Positions 33,432-42,174 of a DNA stretch of 47,050 bases are shown piece after piece; the stretch's first letter is position 1; each line of letters starts with the position of its first letter. The notes under the pieces were generated by a model. The model did no database searches. It was not told the DNA's origin and saw only the letters and a list, made by a program, of their open reading frames with translations. Source of the stretch: CAVXDP01 sp964562925. Its GTDB lineage: Archaea > Thermoproteota > Bathyarchaeia > 40CM-2-53-6 > CAVXDP01. The translations under genes were made by a program, and so were the position numbers. The stretch spans positions 1 through 47,050 of the forward strand of contig CAZLVF010000011.1 in the NCBI GenBank assembly GCA_964562925.1. Direction: 5' to 3'.

Positions 33432-34685
33432 GTGAAGGTCTACATGGCGCCCTGCGGGCTTGGTCTAGGACACGTCACCAGAAGCGACCCCATAGCAAGG
33501 GAGCTCGCCAGACGCGGCGTAGAAGTCGTCTTCTCAACATATGGCGACGGGATAGACTACGCTAGGAAGATGAAACTGAGACTAATGGAAACCGTTCCAA
33601 TCTACATCTGGGTCAGGCAGGATGGGACGGTTGACTTCAAGTCAATCGCTACAAGGAGCGGCCTATCACTCGGCGTGAGAACCTTCCTCAGACAAGTTCT
33701 CGCAGAGATAAGAAACATAAAACGGTTCAAACCAGACCTTGTCTTCTCAGACTCGAGAGCGTCAACGCTCGTAGCAGCAAGGTTGCTGGGAGTTCCAACC
33801 ATCCTAATGCTCAACCAGTATAGAGTCAACATGATTCGGAAGCCGTCCTCAACCAGCCTCTCAATCAGCGATCACATCTTCTTCCTCATAGCCAACCTAG
33901 CATGGATCTTTTTCAGAACACTCCTCCAAGGTCTATGGTCTCTCAGCGATATCATCCTGATTCCCGATTTTCCACCTCCCTATACAGTCTCCCTTGGAAA
34001 CCTCGCGATACCAAAGCGCCACATTAGAAAGGTAAGACTCGTAGGGCCTGTAGTCAAGACGAAGCCAAGCCAGATCTCATATACACTGGACAAGATTAGA
34101 AGACGGCTCGGCCTCGTAGATTCAAAGCCGCTCGTATACGTTGCCGTCAGCGGCCCTCAGATAGAGAGGCGATACCTTGCACACATTCTAGAAGATTCGA
34201 TAACGAACTACACGCTGGATTGCCAAGTCGTGATGTCGAAGGGTGAGCCTTCCGGGTCGGAAGAGGCTGAGCGACGTGGGAACATTCTCGCCTTCGATTG
34301 GCTTCAGGAGAGATCTCAATATGAAGTATTGAAGGCTTGCGACCTTGTCGTTAGTAGGGCCGGACATGGAATAATAATGAAAGCGATGACGTTTGGTAAA
34401 CCGATGATCCTCATCCCGATACCGGACCATACTGAACAATACGGGAACGCAAAGCGAGCGGTACTGCTTGGATTCGCGAAGATTCTGGACCAAGATAAGG
34501 TGAATCCAGACAACCTAATGGAAATCATGAATCAAGTATTGGAATCAGAGGAGCTTCGAGAAACCGCCGGTCAAATCTCAGGTTTCTCAGAACGTCTGGA
34601 TACGGTTAACGACATCACCAGATTGATCCTCAGTCAGATCCGACAGGAGGTTCGTACAACTCTCTCGACCGTTATTGGGGACTGA
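33432..34685 (+). CDS. GT-B glycosyltransferase (MurG/GT28-like)
   Basis: This is a 417-residue GT-B glycosyltransferase. The N-terminal domain opens with CGLGLGHVTRS, the Gly-rich acceptor loop of GT28/GT1-type enzymes. The C-terminal domain has SRAGHGIIMKAMTFGKPMIL, the nucleotide-sugar binding motif, then PDHTEQYGNA. It matches archaeal proteins of the MJ1255 type. A hydrophobic patch around residues 150-175 may rest on the membrane, as in MurG. Sugar donor and acceptor are unknown; glycolipid or surface glycan synthesis is likely. It starts at GTG 33432. Its 3' end overlaps the convergent ThiI-like gene by 14 bases. Confidence 0.85.
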   Translation: MKVYMAPCGLGLGHVTRSDPIARELARRGVEVVFSTYGDGIDYARKMKLRLMETVPIYIWVRQDGTVDFKSIATRSGLSLGVRTFLRQVLAEIRNIKRFKPDLVFSDSRASTLVAARLLGVPTILMLNQYRVNMIRKPSSTSLSISDHIFFLIANLAWIFFRTLLQGLWSLSDIILIPDFPPPYTVSLGNLAIPKRHIRKVRLVGPVVKTKPSQISYTLDKIRRRLGLVDSKPLVYVAVSGPQIERRYLAHILEDSITNYTLDCQVVMSKGEPSGSEEAERRGNILAFDWLQERSQYEVLKACDLVVSRAGHGIIMKAMTFGKPMILIPIPDHTEQYGNAKRAVLLGFAKILDQDKVNPDNLMEIMNQVLESEELRETAGQISGFSERLDTVNDITRLILSQIRQEVRTTLSTVIGD

Positions 34686-35841
34686 TCAGAACCATCTCTC
34701 TTTTTGCTAGAGCCCTCTCCAGAATCGAGCTTATCCCAAGCGAAGCCTCATGTTCAGACAGTAGATTCAATGCGATTCTGCTAGTGGACCTCTGCAAAGC
34801 TGAGATCTCCCGAGCGTTTGTTTCATCATAAAGTGAGGCTTTCCTTGCAAGCTGTTGGATATCGCCCCCTTCAAACCCTATTACAGGCCTGTGGATAGGA
34901 GTCTTTACGCCTGAAGATCGCGACGCCACTTCGTCTATGCTAAGGATGGAGCTTCCAAGGGTTTCACCTGTCACGATGCCTAAAGCGTTCACCTCTTTCG
35001 CTACAACATCCGCAGCTGTCAGCATCGCACGTATCCTGAGGATCCGTTGGAGATCCGGCTGATGTGCTTCTTCTATTCGCTTCAAAACATCCTTGAATGG
35101 TACTACGATCAAGGTTGGCTTTCTAACGGGCAGATCAGAGTAGATCCGCCTCAACCATTCAAGCGCGTTCTGTCTAGACCTATCTTGATCTAGGCTTTCT
35201 CCATCGCAGTAGAGTGGGACGACCCTCGCTCCACGTTTCATGAAGAGCCAAGTAGACAGGCGGCTACTCAAGCTTCCCGAGAACAATGAAACGACGCTTC
35301 CCTGACAACCGTACGGGAGACCGCCGGGCCCCTCAACTCTGTCGGAGTAAATGAAACTACGATCATCCTTGACCTCGACGTTGATGGTTGTTTCTGGTTT
35401 CTTTAGATCTACAGCTATCCCTTTCCCGACAGAAGCTTCAAGGATCTTGGAGCCGATCGCATTTTCCAGGTCCTTACTCGTGAACTGATGAGTTCGAACC
35501 CTCCGCGCCCTAACAGCGAACGTGGTGCCTGGTCTGATCTTTTTCAGTCCATACGCCACTGCTTGATCGACGATCACATTCATCTCTGTAGAGGTTTCGA
35601 TCGCTCGCATAACTGACGCGACGCCAAAAACCTTGGAGGCGAGAGCCACGCCAATAGGTAGGTCTTTGATGCCGGTCGCTATGATCCTGCCGTACTTTCT
35701 TGTGATTGTAGGCTTCTCGCCATGCTTGGATAGCATGATTCTAAGGTGTTTCGCTATTTTTCTTTCCAGAAGGATGCGAACGGGGCTGCTCTTCAGCGTT
35801 GTCTCGGCGCAAGCTACAAGGAGCATCTCTTGGTTAGCCAA
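34672..35841 (-). CDS. thiI: ThiI-like THUMP/PP-loop protein with degenerate ATP loop
   Basis: ThiI normally thiolates U8 of tRNA (s4U), using ATP bound at an SGGxDS PP-loop. This 389-residue protein keeps the N-terminal ferredoxin-like and THUMP domains (about 1-165), GLPYGCQGSVVSLFSG, the WLFMKRG helix and IVTGETLG. But SGGxDS reads SGSLSS (188-193): the second Gly is Ser190 and the Asp is Ser192, and the usual GQVxSQT stretch reads GSSILSI. The ancestry is clear, but ATP-dependent thiolation is doubtful. It is preceded by a small HTH gene on the same strand. Confidence 0.8.
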   Translation of the reverse strand: MANQEMLLVACAETTLKSSPVRILLERKIAKHLRIMLSKHGEKPTITRKYGRIIATGIKDLPIGVALASKVFGVASVMRAIETSTEMNVIVDQAVAYGLKKIRPGTTFAVRARRVRTHQFTSKDLENAIGSKILEASVGKGIAVDLKKPETTINVEVKDDRSFIYSDRVEGPGGLPYGCQGSVVSLFSGSLSSRLSTWLFMKRGARVVPLYCDGESLDQDRSRQNALEWLRRIYSDLPVRKPTLIVVPFKDVLKRIEEAHQPDLQRILRIRAMLTAADVVAKEVNALGIVTGETLGSSILSIDEVASRSSGVKTPIHRPVIGFEGGDIQQLARKASLYDETNAREISALQRSTSRIALNLLSEHEASLGISSILERALAKREMVLISPQ

Positions 35842-35886
35842 CGTATAAGCTAGCTCTTAGGAGTGGCTCAAGACCTCGTCTATATC

Positions 35887-36123
35887 CTAGGTGGGCTGTT
35901 TCGTCTTCCCTTCAGCTCTCAGTTCATGAAGGATGACTAAAGCTTCTCCCAGCGGCATCCTTAGTTCAAGCGATAGTCTTTTCGAAGTGATATCTGGCTT
36001 CTCGTTCAGAACAACCGTTGAGATGTATCTCTTGTGGTATCTATACATTGTAAGAGCATGAACAGTCTCAATCAGTATTGGCCAAAGCGGTTGTGATTCC
36101 ACATCCTCAACATCAGATGCCAA
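35887..36123 (-). CDS. Small winged-helix-like DNA-binding protein
   Basis: This 78-residue protein has a C-terminal half (PDITSKRLSLELRMPLGEAL, then VILHELRAEGK) with the helix-turn-helix plus recognition-helix pattern of small archaeal winged-helix regulators. It is encoded 45 bases upstream of the ThiI-like gene on the same strand, probably as one operon. A TATA-like GTTATTAC on the minus strand (about 36153-36162) is about 33 bases from the ATG. Target and signal are unknown; the family call is by pattern, not by a named match. Confidence 0.68.
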   Translation of the reverse strand: MASDVEDVESQPLWPILIETVHALTMYRYHKRYISTVVLNEKPDITSKRLSLELRMPLGEALVILHELRAEGKTKQPT

Positions 36124-36343
36124 AAGAGATCCACGCCCATCTCGTACTAACCATGTAATAACTTGTCGGTTGCCTTAAACTTCTCAGGAAAACTTATTAC
36201 GACGGCCCCCACTCCTTACTTAGAGAAACGTTCTGTCAGCGTAGATAGATAGTTGCTAAGCTAGTTCCTTCAGAACTGAGCGTTCGTGACTTTTAGAGAC
36301 GCAGCAGAACCACTGAGAAAATAATTGATAGGAAGGTGAAAGA

Positions 36344-36574
36344 ATGAAGATTGGAGAACTGATTCATAAATCTCCAAAGTACGGTTGGAACGTGAAGACC
36401 GTTCGATATCTCTCTGATGATAGGGTTATGCTAGAGTTTGAGAAACTATTTTTCGAGACAAAGTATCATATCTACGTACTTGCTGGAATTGACGGTGTCG
36501 TAATGAAAGGTTTCAACTTCTTTCATAACGAGATACCCGTCGACTCGAAGACCTGGGACCATTACGTGATGTGA
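36344..36574 (+). CDS. Small conserved-looking protein, unknown function
   Basis: This 76-residue protein begins MKIGELIHKSPKYGWNVKTV and contains FEKLFFETKYHIYVLAGIDG, a likely small beta-rich fold with aromatic residues. The Shine-Dalgarno GGAAGGTG, about 7 bases before the ATG, is unusually good for this region, which supports translation. BoxA-like CTTTTAGAG lies at about 36290-36298. No family is recognised and there is no membrane segment. Confidence 0.7.
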   Translation: MKIGELIHKSPKYGWNVKTVRYLSDDRVMLEFEKLFFETKYHIYVLAGIDGVVMKGFNFFHNEIPVDSKTWDHYVM

Positions 36575-36655
36575 AGGCGATTTTCTTACTGTTAAGCCTC
36601 TTAGGTCCCAATAGCTCCGAGAAGATAAATAGGAGAGAAGAACCTACGAGGAGAT

Positions 36656-36770
36656 CTGTCTACTCCACGTGGGACTCACACGCGGTAGAGGACAGCGAGG
36701 AGCTTCGGTTGTGAGCGAAGAACTCTTGGTCGCTAGAAACCTTTGGACAAAGAGTGACGGATGGCTATGA
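36656..36770 (+). other. Leader of the HAD gene: paired stem or short coupled ORF
   Basis: After a BoxA-like AGATAAATAG (36623-36632) comes a stretch able to form a long stem: CTGTC (36656-36660) pairs with GACAG (36691-36695), and CC-a-CGTG (36665-36671, last G shared) pairs with CACG-c-GG. A second CTTCG/CGAAG stem lies at 36703-36720. The same bases also hold a GTG-started 33-codon frame (36669-36770; its tail reads SEELLVARNLWTKSDGWL) whose TGA overlaps the second in-frame ATG of the HAD gene as ATGA. Which of the two is real is open. Confidence 0.4.
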
Positions 36771-37459
36771 CTGGGATCGCTGCACTCGTCTTCGATCTCG
36801 ATGGAACACTCGTCGAATTCCGCATAGACTATGACGCGGTCAGACGAGAAGCGTTGGAGGCCCTGAGCCAGATTGAAGGACTTCCAGAGGATATTCGCTC
36901 CTCGAGGACCGGGATCTTCGGAATACTAGATAAGGTATCGCAATACCTCGAAGGAAAAGCGAATTCTGAAACTATAACAGAAGACCTACGAACCAAGTTT
37001 TCCAAGATAGCGGACAGGTACGAGCTGAGTGCAGCTCGAACGACCGAGATGATACCAGGCGCAAGAGACTCACTAGAGGAGATTCGTTCCCAAGGCTATA
37101 AGATGGGTCTGTTTACCACAAGCGGGAGGGAGGCTATGAACCATATCCTGCAGAGATTTCACTTGGAACGATATTTTGAAGCTTGCGTCTCTCGAGAGGA
37201 TGCTCCGAAGGTGAAACCTCACCCCTTGCACTTGAACCGTGTACTGGAGATTCTTGGAGTAACTCCGAACGAAGCTTTGGTTGTGGGAGATAGCTCCTAT
37301 GATGCTGTTTGCGCGAAGGCTGCGGGTGTTAGAAGCGTCGGCGTATTGTCTGGCGTGCATAAACTGAGCCAGCTCCAGTCTGCCGGAGCAGACTATGTAA
37401 TTAATAGGCTGGGCGAACTGCCGCAGCTGATTCATAGGATAAATGATGAGAAGCCCTAA
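36761..37459 (+). CDS. HAD-superfamily phosphatase (phosphoglycolate phosphatase-like)
   Basis: This is a 232-residue HAD hydrolase with all four motifs: VFDLDGTLV (Asp12 nucleophile, Asp14 acid/base), the Ser/Thr motif TTSGRE, the Lys region APKVKPHP, and VVGDSSYDAVCAKAAG with the Mg-binding acids. A helical C1 cap sits between motifs 1 and 2. It resembles phosphoglycolate phosphatase and related sugar-phosphate phosphatases. The start is ATG 36761; ATG 36767 overlaps the stop of a possible short leader frame and may be the used one. Substrate unknown. Confidence 0.87.
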   Translation: MAMTGIAALVFDLDGTLVEFRIDYDAVRREALEALSQIEGLPEDIRSSRTGIFGILDKVSQYLEGKANSETITEDLRTKFSKIADRYELSAARTTEMIPGARDSLEEIRSQGYKMGLFTTSGREAMNHILQRFHLERYFEACVSREDAPKVKPHPLHLNRVLEILGVTPNEALVVGDSSYDAVCAKAAGVRSVGVLSGVHKLSQLQSAGADYVINRLGELPQLIHRINDEKP

Positions 37460-37499
37460 TCTGCCGACCTCGAGCTCCGAGGCAAGACGCCTGGGACCA

Positions 37500-38096
37500 C
37501 TACTTTAAGCTGGCCAGCCTTTCGTGCATTCTCCTAAACGTCCAGCTTATGGCGCTTCTAAGCTCTTGGAGCCTCTTCTCGTCTCCATAGTTCTTGATGA
37601 CAATCTGTCGTAGGACGTTTCCATCCTGCTCGACACGGTACGACAGTATCTTGTCTTCCGTCAACTGACCTGCCTGCAAAGCGCTCCTATCCTTCGCCTG
37701 CATCAGGTCTAAGATACGTCCGATAAGGAACGCGCGTAACGGTGGGGAATTGGGGTCAAATCTCATGTCAGGCCTCGGAGTCACCCGAACCTCGTTTCGG
37801 TCAACTTGAATATCGGCTAAGGCGATTCCAGTCGTGGTTTTGACGGGAATAGTTTGAATAGAAGTAAGCTGAACTGTCGGAGCGCCAGCGACCTGAGCGG
37901 CGGGCGGAGCTGGAGGTACTGGTTCAGGCTTGGGTTTTGGAACCTCTACTCTCCTGAAGCTCTTCTCTGCAAGGGCAACGTCAACCACCTCTCCCAATGA
38001 TCTCAGCTTCAAGAGCTCCTGCTCCAGATCGTGCGTACGCTTCTCTATGTATGCCTTCAACTCAGCTAGCTTTCTCACTCTATCTTCTTCACTCAT
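37500..38096 (-). CDS. Coiled-coil protein with Pro-rich linker, unknown function
   Basis: This 198-residue protein has three parts: an N-terminal charged coiled coil (about 1-45), a Pro/Ala-rich linker (about 50-75, with KPKPEPVPPAPPAAQ), and a compact C-terminal domain (about 110-195, ending in WTFRRMHERLASLK). There is no signal or membrane segment. It does not match a family I can name. It is convergent with the HAD gene and is preceded on the same strand by a possible small gene whose stop overlaps its ATG (ATGA). A structural or adaptor role is a guess from its shape. Confidence 0.75.
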   Translation of the reverse strand: MSEEDRVRKLAELKAYIEKRTHDLEQELLKLRSLGEVVDVALAEKSFRRVEVPKPKPEPVPPAPPAAQVAGAPTVQLTSIQTIPVKTTTGIALADIQVDRNEVRVTPRPDMRFDPNSPPLRAFLIGRILDLMQAKDRSALQAGQLTEDKILSYRVEQDGNVLRQIVIKNYGDEKRLQELRSAISWTFRRMHERLASLK

Positions 38097-38227
38097 CTTC
38101 TCGACCCGTAGCTCAGCCCGACCTTGTCTCCCTCTATGCGTAGGATCAGTTTAATAGCCTCCCTCATGTAACGTCTCTCGCGCCAAGAGAATACCTGCGC
38201 GATAGAATTTGAGACATCTTTCCTCAA
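38093..38227 (-). CDS. Possible small gene coupled to the coiled-coil gene
   Basis: A frame of 44 codons from TTG 38227 (or 24 codons from the internal ATG 38167) encodes a basic, helical peptide including RRYMREAIKLILRIEGDKVG. Its TGA overlaps the coiled-coil gene's ATG as ATGA, the arrangement of translationally coupled archaeal genes. The frame looks protein-like, but the start is weak and no family is recognised. Confidence 0.4.
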   Translation of the reverse strand: MRKDVSNSIAQVFSWRERRYMREAIKLILRIEGDKVGLSYGSRR

Positions 38228-38235
38228 CAGAGGCG

Positions 38236-38246
38236 CTCTTTATTAA
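38236..38246 (+). promoter_or_regulatory. TATA-like element of asnS
   Basis: CTCTTTATTAA lies about 45 bases before the asnS TTG start, the right distance for a short-leader transcript. Its near-symmetry means it may also drive the minus-strand operon with the coiled-coil protein. Confidence 0.4.
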
Positions 38247-38287
38247 TTCCTTACTGTAACACGGTTTGAAAAACGCTGTGATTACAG

Positions 38288-39598
38288 TTGTCTGGCGGTG
38301 AGTTCGTCACTGTCTCCAAACTCATCGAAGGAGCGCTTGAGGGAAAGACAGTTAGACTGCGCGGCTGGCTCCACAATAGAAGGTCGAGCGGCGGCATCCT
38401 GTTCGTACTCCTCAGAGATGGATCTGGAGTTCTTCAATGCACCATGAGAAGAGATTCAGTGAACAAGGAGACCTTCGACTTATTCGAGACGCTTCCATTA
38501 GAATCCACCGTCGAAATCGAGGGCGCCGTGAGAAAGGACGACCGTGCTCCAGGGGGGTATGAGGTATCAGCCCAGAAGTTAAGCGTCTACCAGAAGGCTG
38601 AAGAGAACTTCCCGATCGCCAGGAAGTATCATGGTCCTGAATTTCTACTCGATAACAGGCACCTATGGATTAGAAACCGAAGGATGCAAGCAACCCTGAG
38701 GGTTAGAGCGACCGTACTCGACGCGGCGAGAGAATGGTTCAAACTGAACGGGTATACGGAAACACAGATGCCGACCATAATAACGGCGGCATGCGAAGGG
38801 GGTTCAACACTCTTCGAGGTAAAATACTTCGATACGAAGGCTTATCTGACCCAGAGCTGGCAACTGTACGCCGAGGCTATGATCGCAAGTCTTGGAAAGA
38901 TCTACACGATCGCCCCCTCCTTCAGAGCTGAAAGATCAAGGACGAGAAGACACCTGACCGAGTACTGGCATCTCGAGGCTGAAGCCCCATGGTACGATCT
39001 ACATATGCTCATGAAAGACGAGGAAGAACTCCTAACTCATATCTGTCATTCGATAGCGAAGTCGCGGCCCAACGAGCTGAGGTTGAACAAGAGAGAACCC
39101 AACGACTTTTCAAAGGTAGGGCCACCCTTTCCAAGGATAACATACAATGAAGCGGTACGCATACTAGAGAAGTGTGGCGTTCAAGTAAAATGGGGCGATG
39201 ACCTAGGATGGGAGCAAGAGAAGGTTCTCACCCAACAGTTTAGCTCCCCGTTTTTCGTCACACATTTTTCGAAGACCGCTAAGGCCTTCTATCACAAGGT
39301 GGACCCGTCAAACCCAGAGGTTACCCTCTCTGCAGACCTGCTTGCACCTGAAGGATACGGCGAGATCACTGGCGGAGGACAGAGGATCGACGACATTGAA
39401 GAGCTGATGCGAAGGATAAGAGAGGAGAACTTGGACCCTGAGAGCTACCGGTGGTATGTCGACCTGAGACGGTTCGGCTCCGTTCCCCATTCAGGCTTCG
39501 GCCTAGGACTGGAAAGAACGGTCGCTTGGATCTGTAAACTGAAACATATAAGGGATGCAACGGCTTTCCCGCGATTGATAAACAGGGTTTACCCGTAG
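38288..39598 (+). CDS. asnS: Asparaginyl-tRNA synthetase
   Basis: This class IIb synthetase of 436 residues charges tRNA(Asn). The OB-fold anticodon domain is at about 15-110 (VRLRGWLHNRRSSGG). Motif 2 reads FRAERSRTRRHLTEYWHLEAE and motif 3 GFGLGLERTVAWI. The TQSWQLYAEA segment and the RTRRHLTE form (rather than NTTRHLTE) point to AsnRS rather than AspRS. The start is TTG 38288, close after a TATA element. Having AsnRS beside a GatDE system is consistent, because GatDE serves only tRNA(Gln). Confidence 0.9.
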   Translation: MSGGEFVTVSKLIEGALEGKTVRLRGWLHNRRSSGGILFVLLRDGSGVLQCTMRRDSVNKETFDLFETLPLESTVEIEGAVRKDDRAPGGYEVSAQKLSVYQKAEENFPIARKYHGPEFLLDNRHLWIRNRRMQATLRVRATVLDAAREWFKLNGYTETQMPTIITAACEGGSTLFEVKYFDTKAYLTQSWQLYAEAMIASLGKIYTIAPSFRAERSRTRRHLTEYWHLEAEAPWYDLHMLMKDEEELLTHICHSIAKSRPNELRLNKREPNDFSKVGPPFPRITYNEAVRILEKCGVQVKWGDDLGWEQEKVLTQQFSSPFFVTHFSKTAKAFYHKVDPSNPEVTLSADLLAPEGYGEITGGGQRIDDIEELMRRIREENLDPESYRWYVDLRRFGSVPHSGFGLGLERTVAWICKLKHIRDATAFPRLINRVYP

Positions 39599-39699
39599 AC
39601 TTCCGTGAGTAGAAAAGATACAGCGCTATTGTTTCCCCGGTAGTTTTCTTACCTATCGGAAATGGTCGTAGCAGACGCCTTTCCTAGTAGGAATACGTT

Positions 39700-41127
39700 C
39701 TAGTCCGGAGTCGTAGAAGAAGAGCTTTCTCCAAGGTTGAACTCTTGATGAAGCGCTCGCACAGCTTTCGGCCCGTCCTTCTCAGCCACGACAAACGATA
39801 TGTTCAGTTCAGAGGAGCCCTGCGCGATCATTCGGACATTGACATCTCTATCGGCCACCGCCTTGAAGACCCTGGCTGCCACCCCCGGGGTTCCTTTCAT
39901 TCCAGCCCCAACCGCTGCGACTACGCAGACATCGTCCTCAGAGGTTATGTTCTTTACAAACTCTGTTCCTAGAAGCCCGAGCTCTAACGCGTTCGTAGCC
40001 TTTTGAAGCTTTTCTCTCGGGACGACGAAGGAGATTCCGGCCTCCGATGAACTCTGCGATATCATCAGTATGTTCACTCCCGCGTCCCCTAGGACTCTGA
40101 ACACTCTCGCGGCTACTCCGGGCAACCCGGCCATACCAGCACCCGTGACGCTTATCATAGCAACCTTATCGACGAGTGTAACGGCCTTCACTATTCCCTC
40201 GCTTCTAACAGCCTGATCGCCTACGACGAGCGTTCCTTCGCTTGTAAGGTCGAGAGAGCTTCTGATCCTGATAGGTATCTGTTTGTCGACTACGGATTCG
40301 AGAGCTCTTGGATGTATTGCCTTTGCGCCGAAGTAGGCCATCTCGCTCGCCTCGGCGTATGAGATTTGATGGAGGATCTTGGCTTTGGGTTCGATCTTTG
40401 GATCCGCAGTCATAAGACCCTCCACATCCTTCCAGATCAGGATCTCGTCAGCGTCAAGTGCTCGACCGATCAATGTGGCCGTATAGTCTGAGCCTCCTCT
40501 GCCCAGCGTAGTTGTCAAGCCGTGAGGGCTGCAAGCTCCGTATCCTGCGACGACTGGCAGTTTTCCCGCTTCGAGCATAGGCTCCACCTTAGCTTTCACC
40601 TTTTGCATTGTAACGTCGAGTAACGGGTTTGCTTCGCCGAAGTTCTCGTCTGTCGTTATGCCTGCGTCTCCACCCGTAAGCCACTCAGCCCTTAGACCCA
40701 ACCCAGCTGCGACCCCGCAGATGATTGGAGCTGAGAGCCTCTCGCCGAAGGAGAGGAGATAGTCTTTCGACCGTGGGGTGAGCTCCCTCAAACGGGCTAT
40801 ACTTCTAAGGATTCCACTCATCTCCTTAGATGTCTCGTTGAGCTCTTCAAGGACCTTTTCTAGAATATTCGGGCTGCGAATAGACTCTCTTGCGGTTTTA
40901 CTGTGAAGCCCAAGTTGTTTCTCCGCGAAAGCATTCATCATCTCTATGTTGCCTTCGACCGCCTTTTCACTGACACTCGCCAAACCATCCGTAACTCCAG
41001 GCAACGCAGACGTAACGAGAACTACTTGATGCCCCTTTGTCAAACCGTCTCTAACAATCTCAACTGCGCGTATTATTGCCTGTGCGTCGCCTACAGATGC
41101 TCCACCGAACTTCATCACAAGCCTCAT
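39700..41127 (-). CDS. lysC: Aspartate kinase
   Basis: Aspartokinase phosphorylates aspartate, the first step to threonine, methionine and lysine. The 475-residue monofunctional enzyme has KFGGASVGD (6-14), the SFGERLSAP segment and the catalytic GRGGSDYTA region, then two C-terminal ACT domains (about 315-465, each with a TGAGM/GAGMKGTPGVAARVF loop) for allosteric feedback by threonine or lysine. It is the last gene of the thrB-thrC-hom-lysC operon, 13 bases after hom. The downstream aspartate-semialdehyde dehydrogenase gene (asd) is not in the window. Confidence 0.93.
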   Translation of the reverse strand: MRLVMKFGGASVGDAQAIIRAVEIVRDGLTKGHQVVLVTSALPGVTDGLASVSEKAVEGNIEMMNAFAEKQLGLHSKTARESIRSPNILEKVLEELNETSKEMSGILRSIARLRELTPRSKDYLLSFGERLSAPIICGVAAGLGLRAEWLTGGDAGITTDENFGEANPLLDVTMQKVKAKVEPMLEAGKLPVVAGYGACSPHGLTTTLGRGGSDYTATLIGRALDADEILIWKDVEGLMTADPKIEPKAKILHQISYAEASEMAYFGAKAIHPRALESVVDKQIPIRIRSSLDLTSEGTLVVGDQAVRSEGIVKAVTLVDKVAMISVTGAGMAGLPGVAARVFRVLGDAGVNILMISQSSSEAGISFVVPREKLQKATNALELGLLGTEFVKNITSEDDVCVVAAVGAGMKGTPGVAARVFKAVADRDVNVRMIAQGSSELNISFVVAEKDGPKAVRALHQEFNLGESSSSTTPD

Positions 41128-41140
41128 TTTACAAACTACC

Positions 41141-42154
41141 TCACTTTAGCAGCGTCCTCTTTATGTCGATCAGATCTCTTAACACAGCGCTGGCCGTCTC
41201 CTTGCCCCCTGCTCCACGCCCGGTCACCGTTATGTCACCAGCCAACTCTGTTCTAAAGGTGACAGCGTTCAGGGTGCCTGTTACGCAGAGTGGTTCGTCG
41301 AGCGAGATGGAATGAGGATGGACAGATATCTCAGAGTCGTTCACGTAACCCACCAGTTTAACCGCTTTCCGGTTGCGCTTCGCTCTCTCAACGTCTTGAA
41401 TACTCACGTCCGATATGCCCTCTACATGTACGTCCCCAATAGCAACCCTTCTTTCCATGACCCAGTTGCACATAATGACGAGCTTGCTCGCCGTGTCCAG
41501 GCCACTTATGTCATAGCTGGGATCCGCCTCAGCGTACCCCGCCTTCTGGGCCTCTCTAAGCGCTTCCTCGATTGTGATCCCATTATCGAACATTCGCGTG
41601 AGGATATAGTTCGTTGTACCGTTTAGGATCCCCCTCATCGACTCGATCCTGTCTCCTATCAAGCACCTCTTGGCGAAATCCAAGAAGGGTGTGCCTCCTC
41701 CAACTGTTCCGCTGAACCTGAGTTGCACCTCTTCATACTGTGCCAACTCGAGTAGCGCGGGCATGGCGACGGCGAGAGGTCCCTTATTTGTGGTGACAAC
41801 GTTAAGTCCCTTCTTGATGGCAGACTCGATATGTGTAAGAGCCGGCTCGCCATCAGGCAGCTTTGTGGACGTAAGCTCCAAAACCACATCGGCTTCTACG
41901 CCGTTTATTACTTCTAAAGCTGACATACCCTTGTTGCCAAGCGTCTTGTGACAGGCGACTGAGCCTCCTGACTTGGCTGCCAAGGCTTCATTCAGTTCTA
42001 TGCCTGTCTCGCTGATCATTGCGCCACCACGGTCTACGACAGCAACGACCTGGGGGGTAAGGCCGTGCCTTATCCTCAGCCATTCAGCCTTCTCCTTCGC
42101 TATCGTGAAGAAGGATCTTCCAACCGTTCCGAAACCTAGGATGATCAGTCTCAC
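41141..42154 (-). CDS. hom: Homoserine dehydrogenase
   Basis: Hom reduces aspartate semialdehyde to homoserine with NAD(P)H. The 337-residue enzyme has GFGTVGRS (7-14) for the cofactor, GTVGGGTPFLDF, GILNGTTNYIL and the catalytic GYAEADPSYDISGLDTASK region. It has no C-terminal ACT domain, the short archaeal form. It is the third gene of the threonine operon, 20 bases after thrC. Confidence 0.94.
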   Translation of the reverse strand: MRLIILGFGTVGRSFFTIAKEKAEWLRIRHGLTPQVVAVVDRGGAMISETGIELNEALAAKSGGSVACHKTLGNKGMSALEVINGVEADVVLELTSTKLPDGEPALTHIESAIKKGLNVVTTNKGPLAVAMPALLELAQYEEVQLRFSGTVGGGTPFLDFAKRCLIGDRIESMRGILNGTTNYILTRMFDNGITIEEALREAQKAGYAEADPSYDISGLDTASKLVIMCNWVMERRVAIGDVHVEGISDVSIQDVERAKRNRKAVKLVGYVNDSEISVHPHSISLDEPLCVTGTLNAVTFRTELAGDITVTGRGAGGKETASAVLRDLIDIKRTLLK

Positions 42155-42174
42155 GCCGTGTACCCAGCAGGCAG

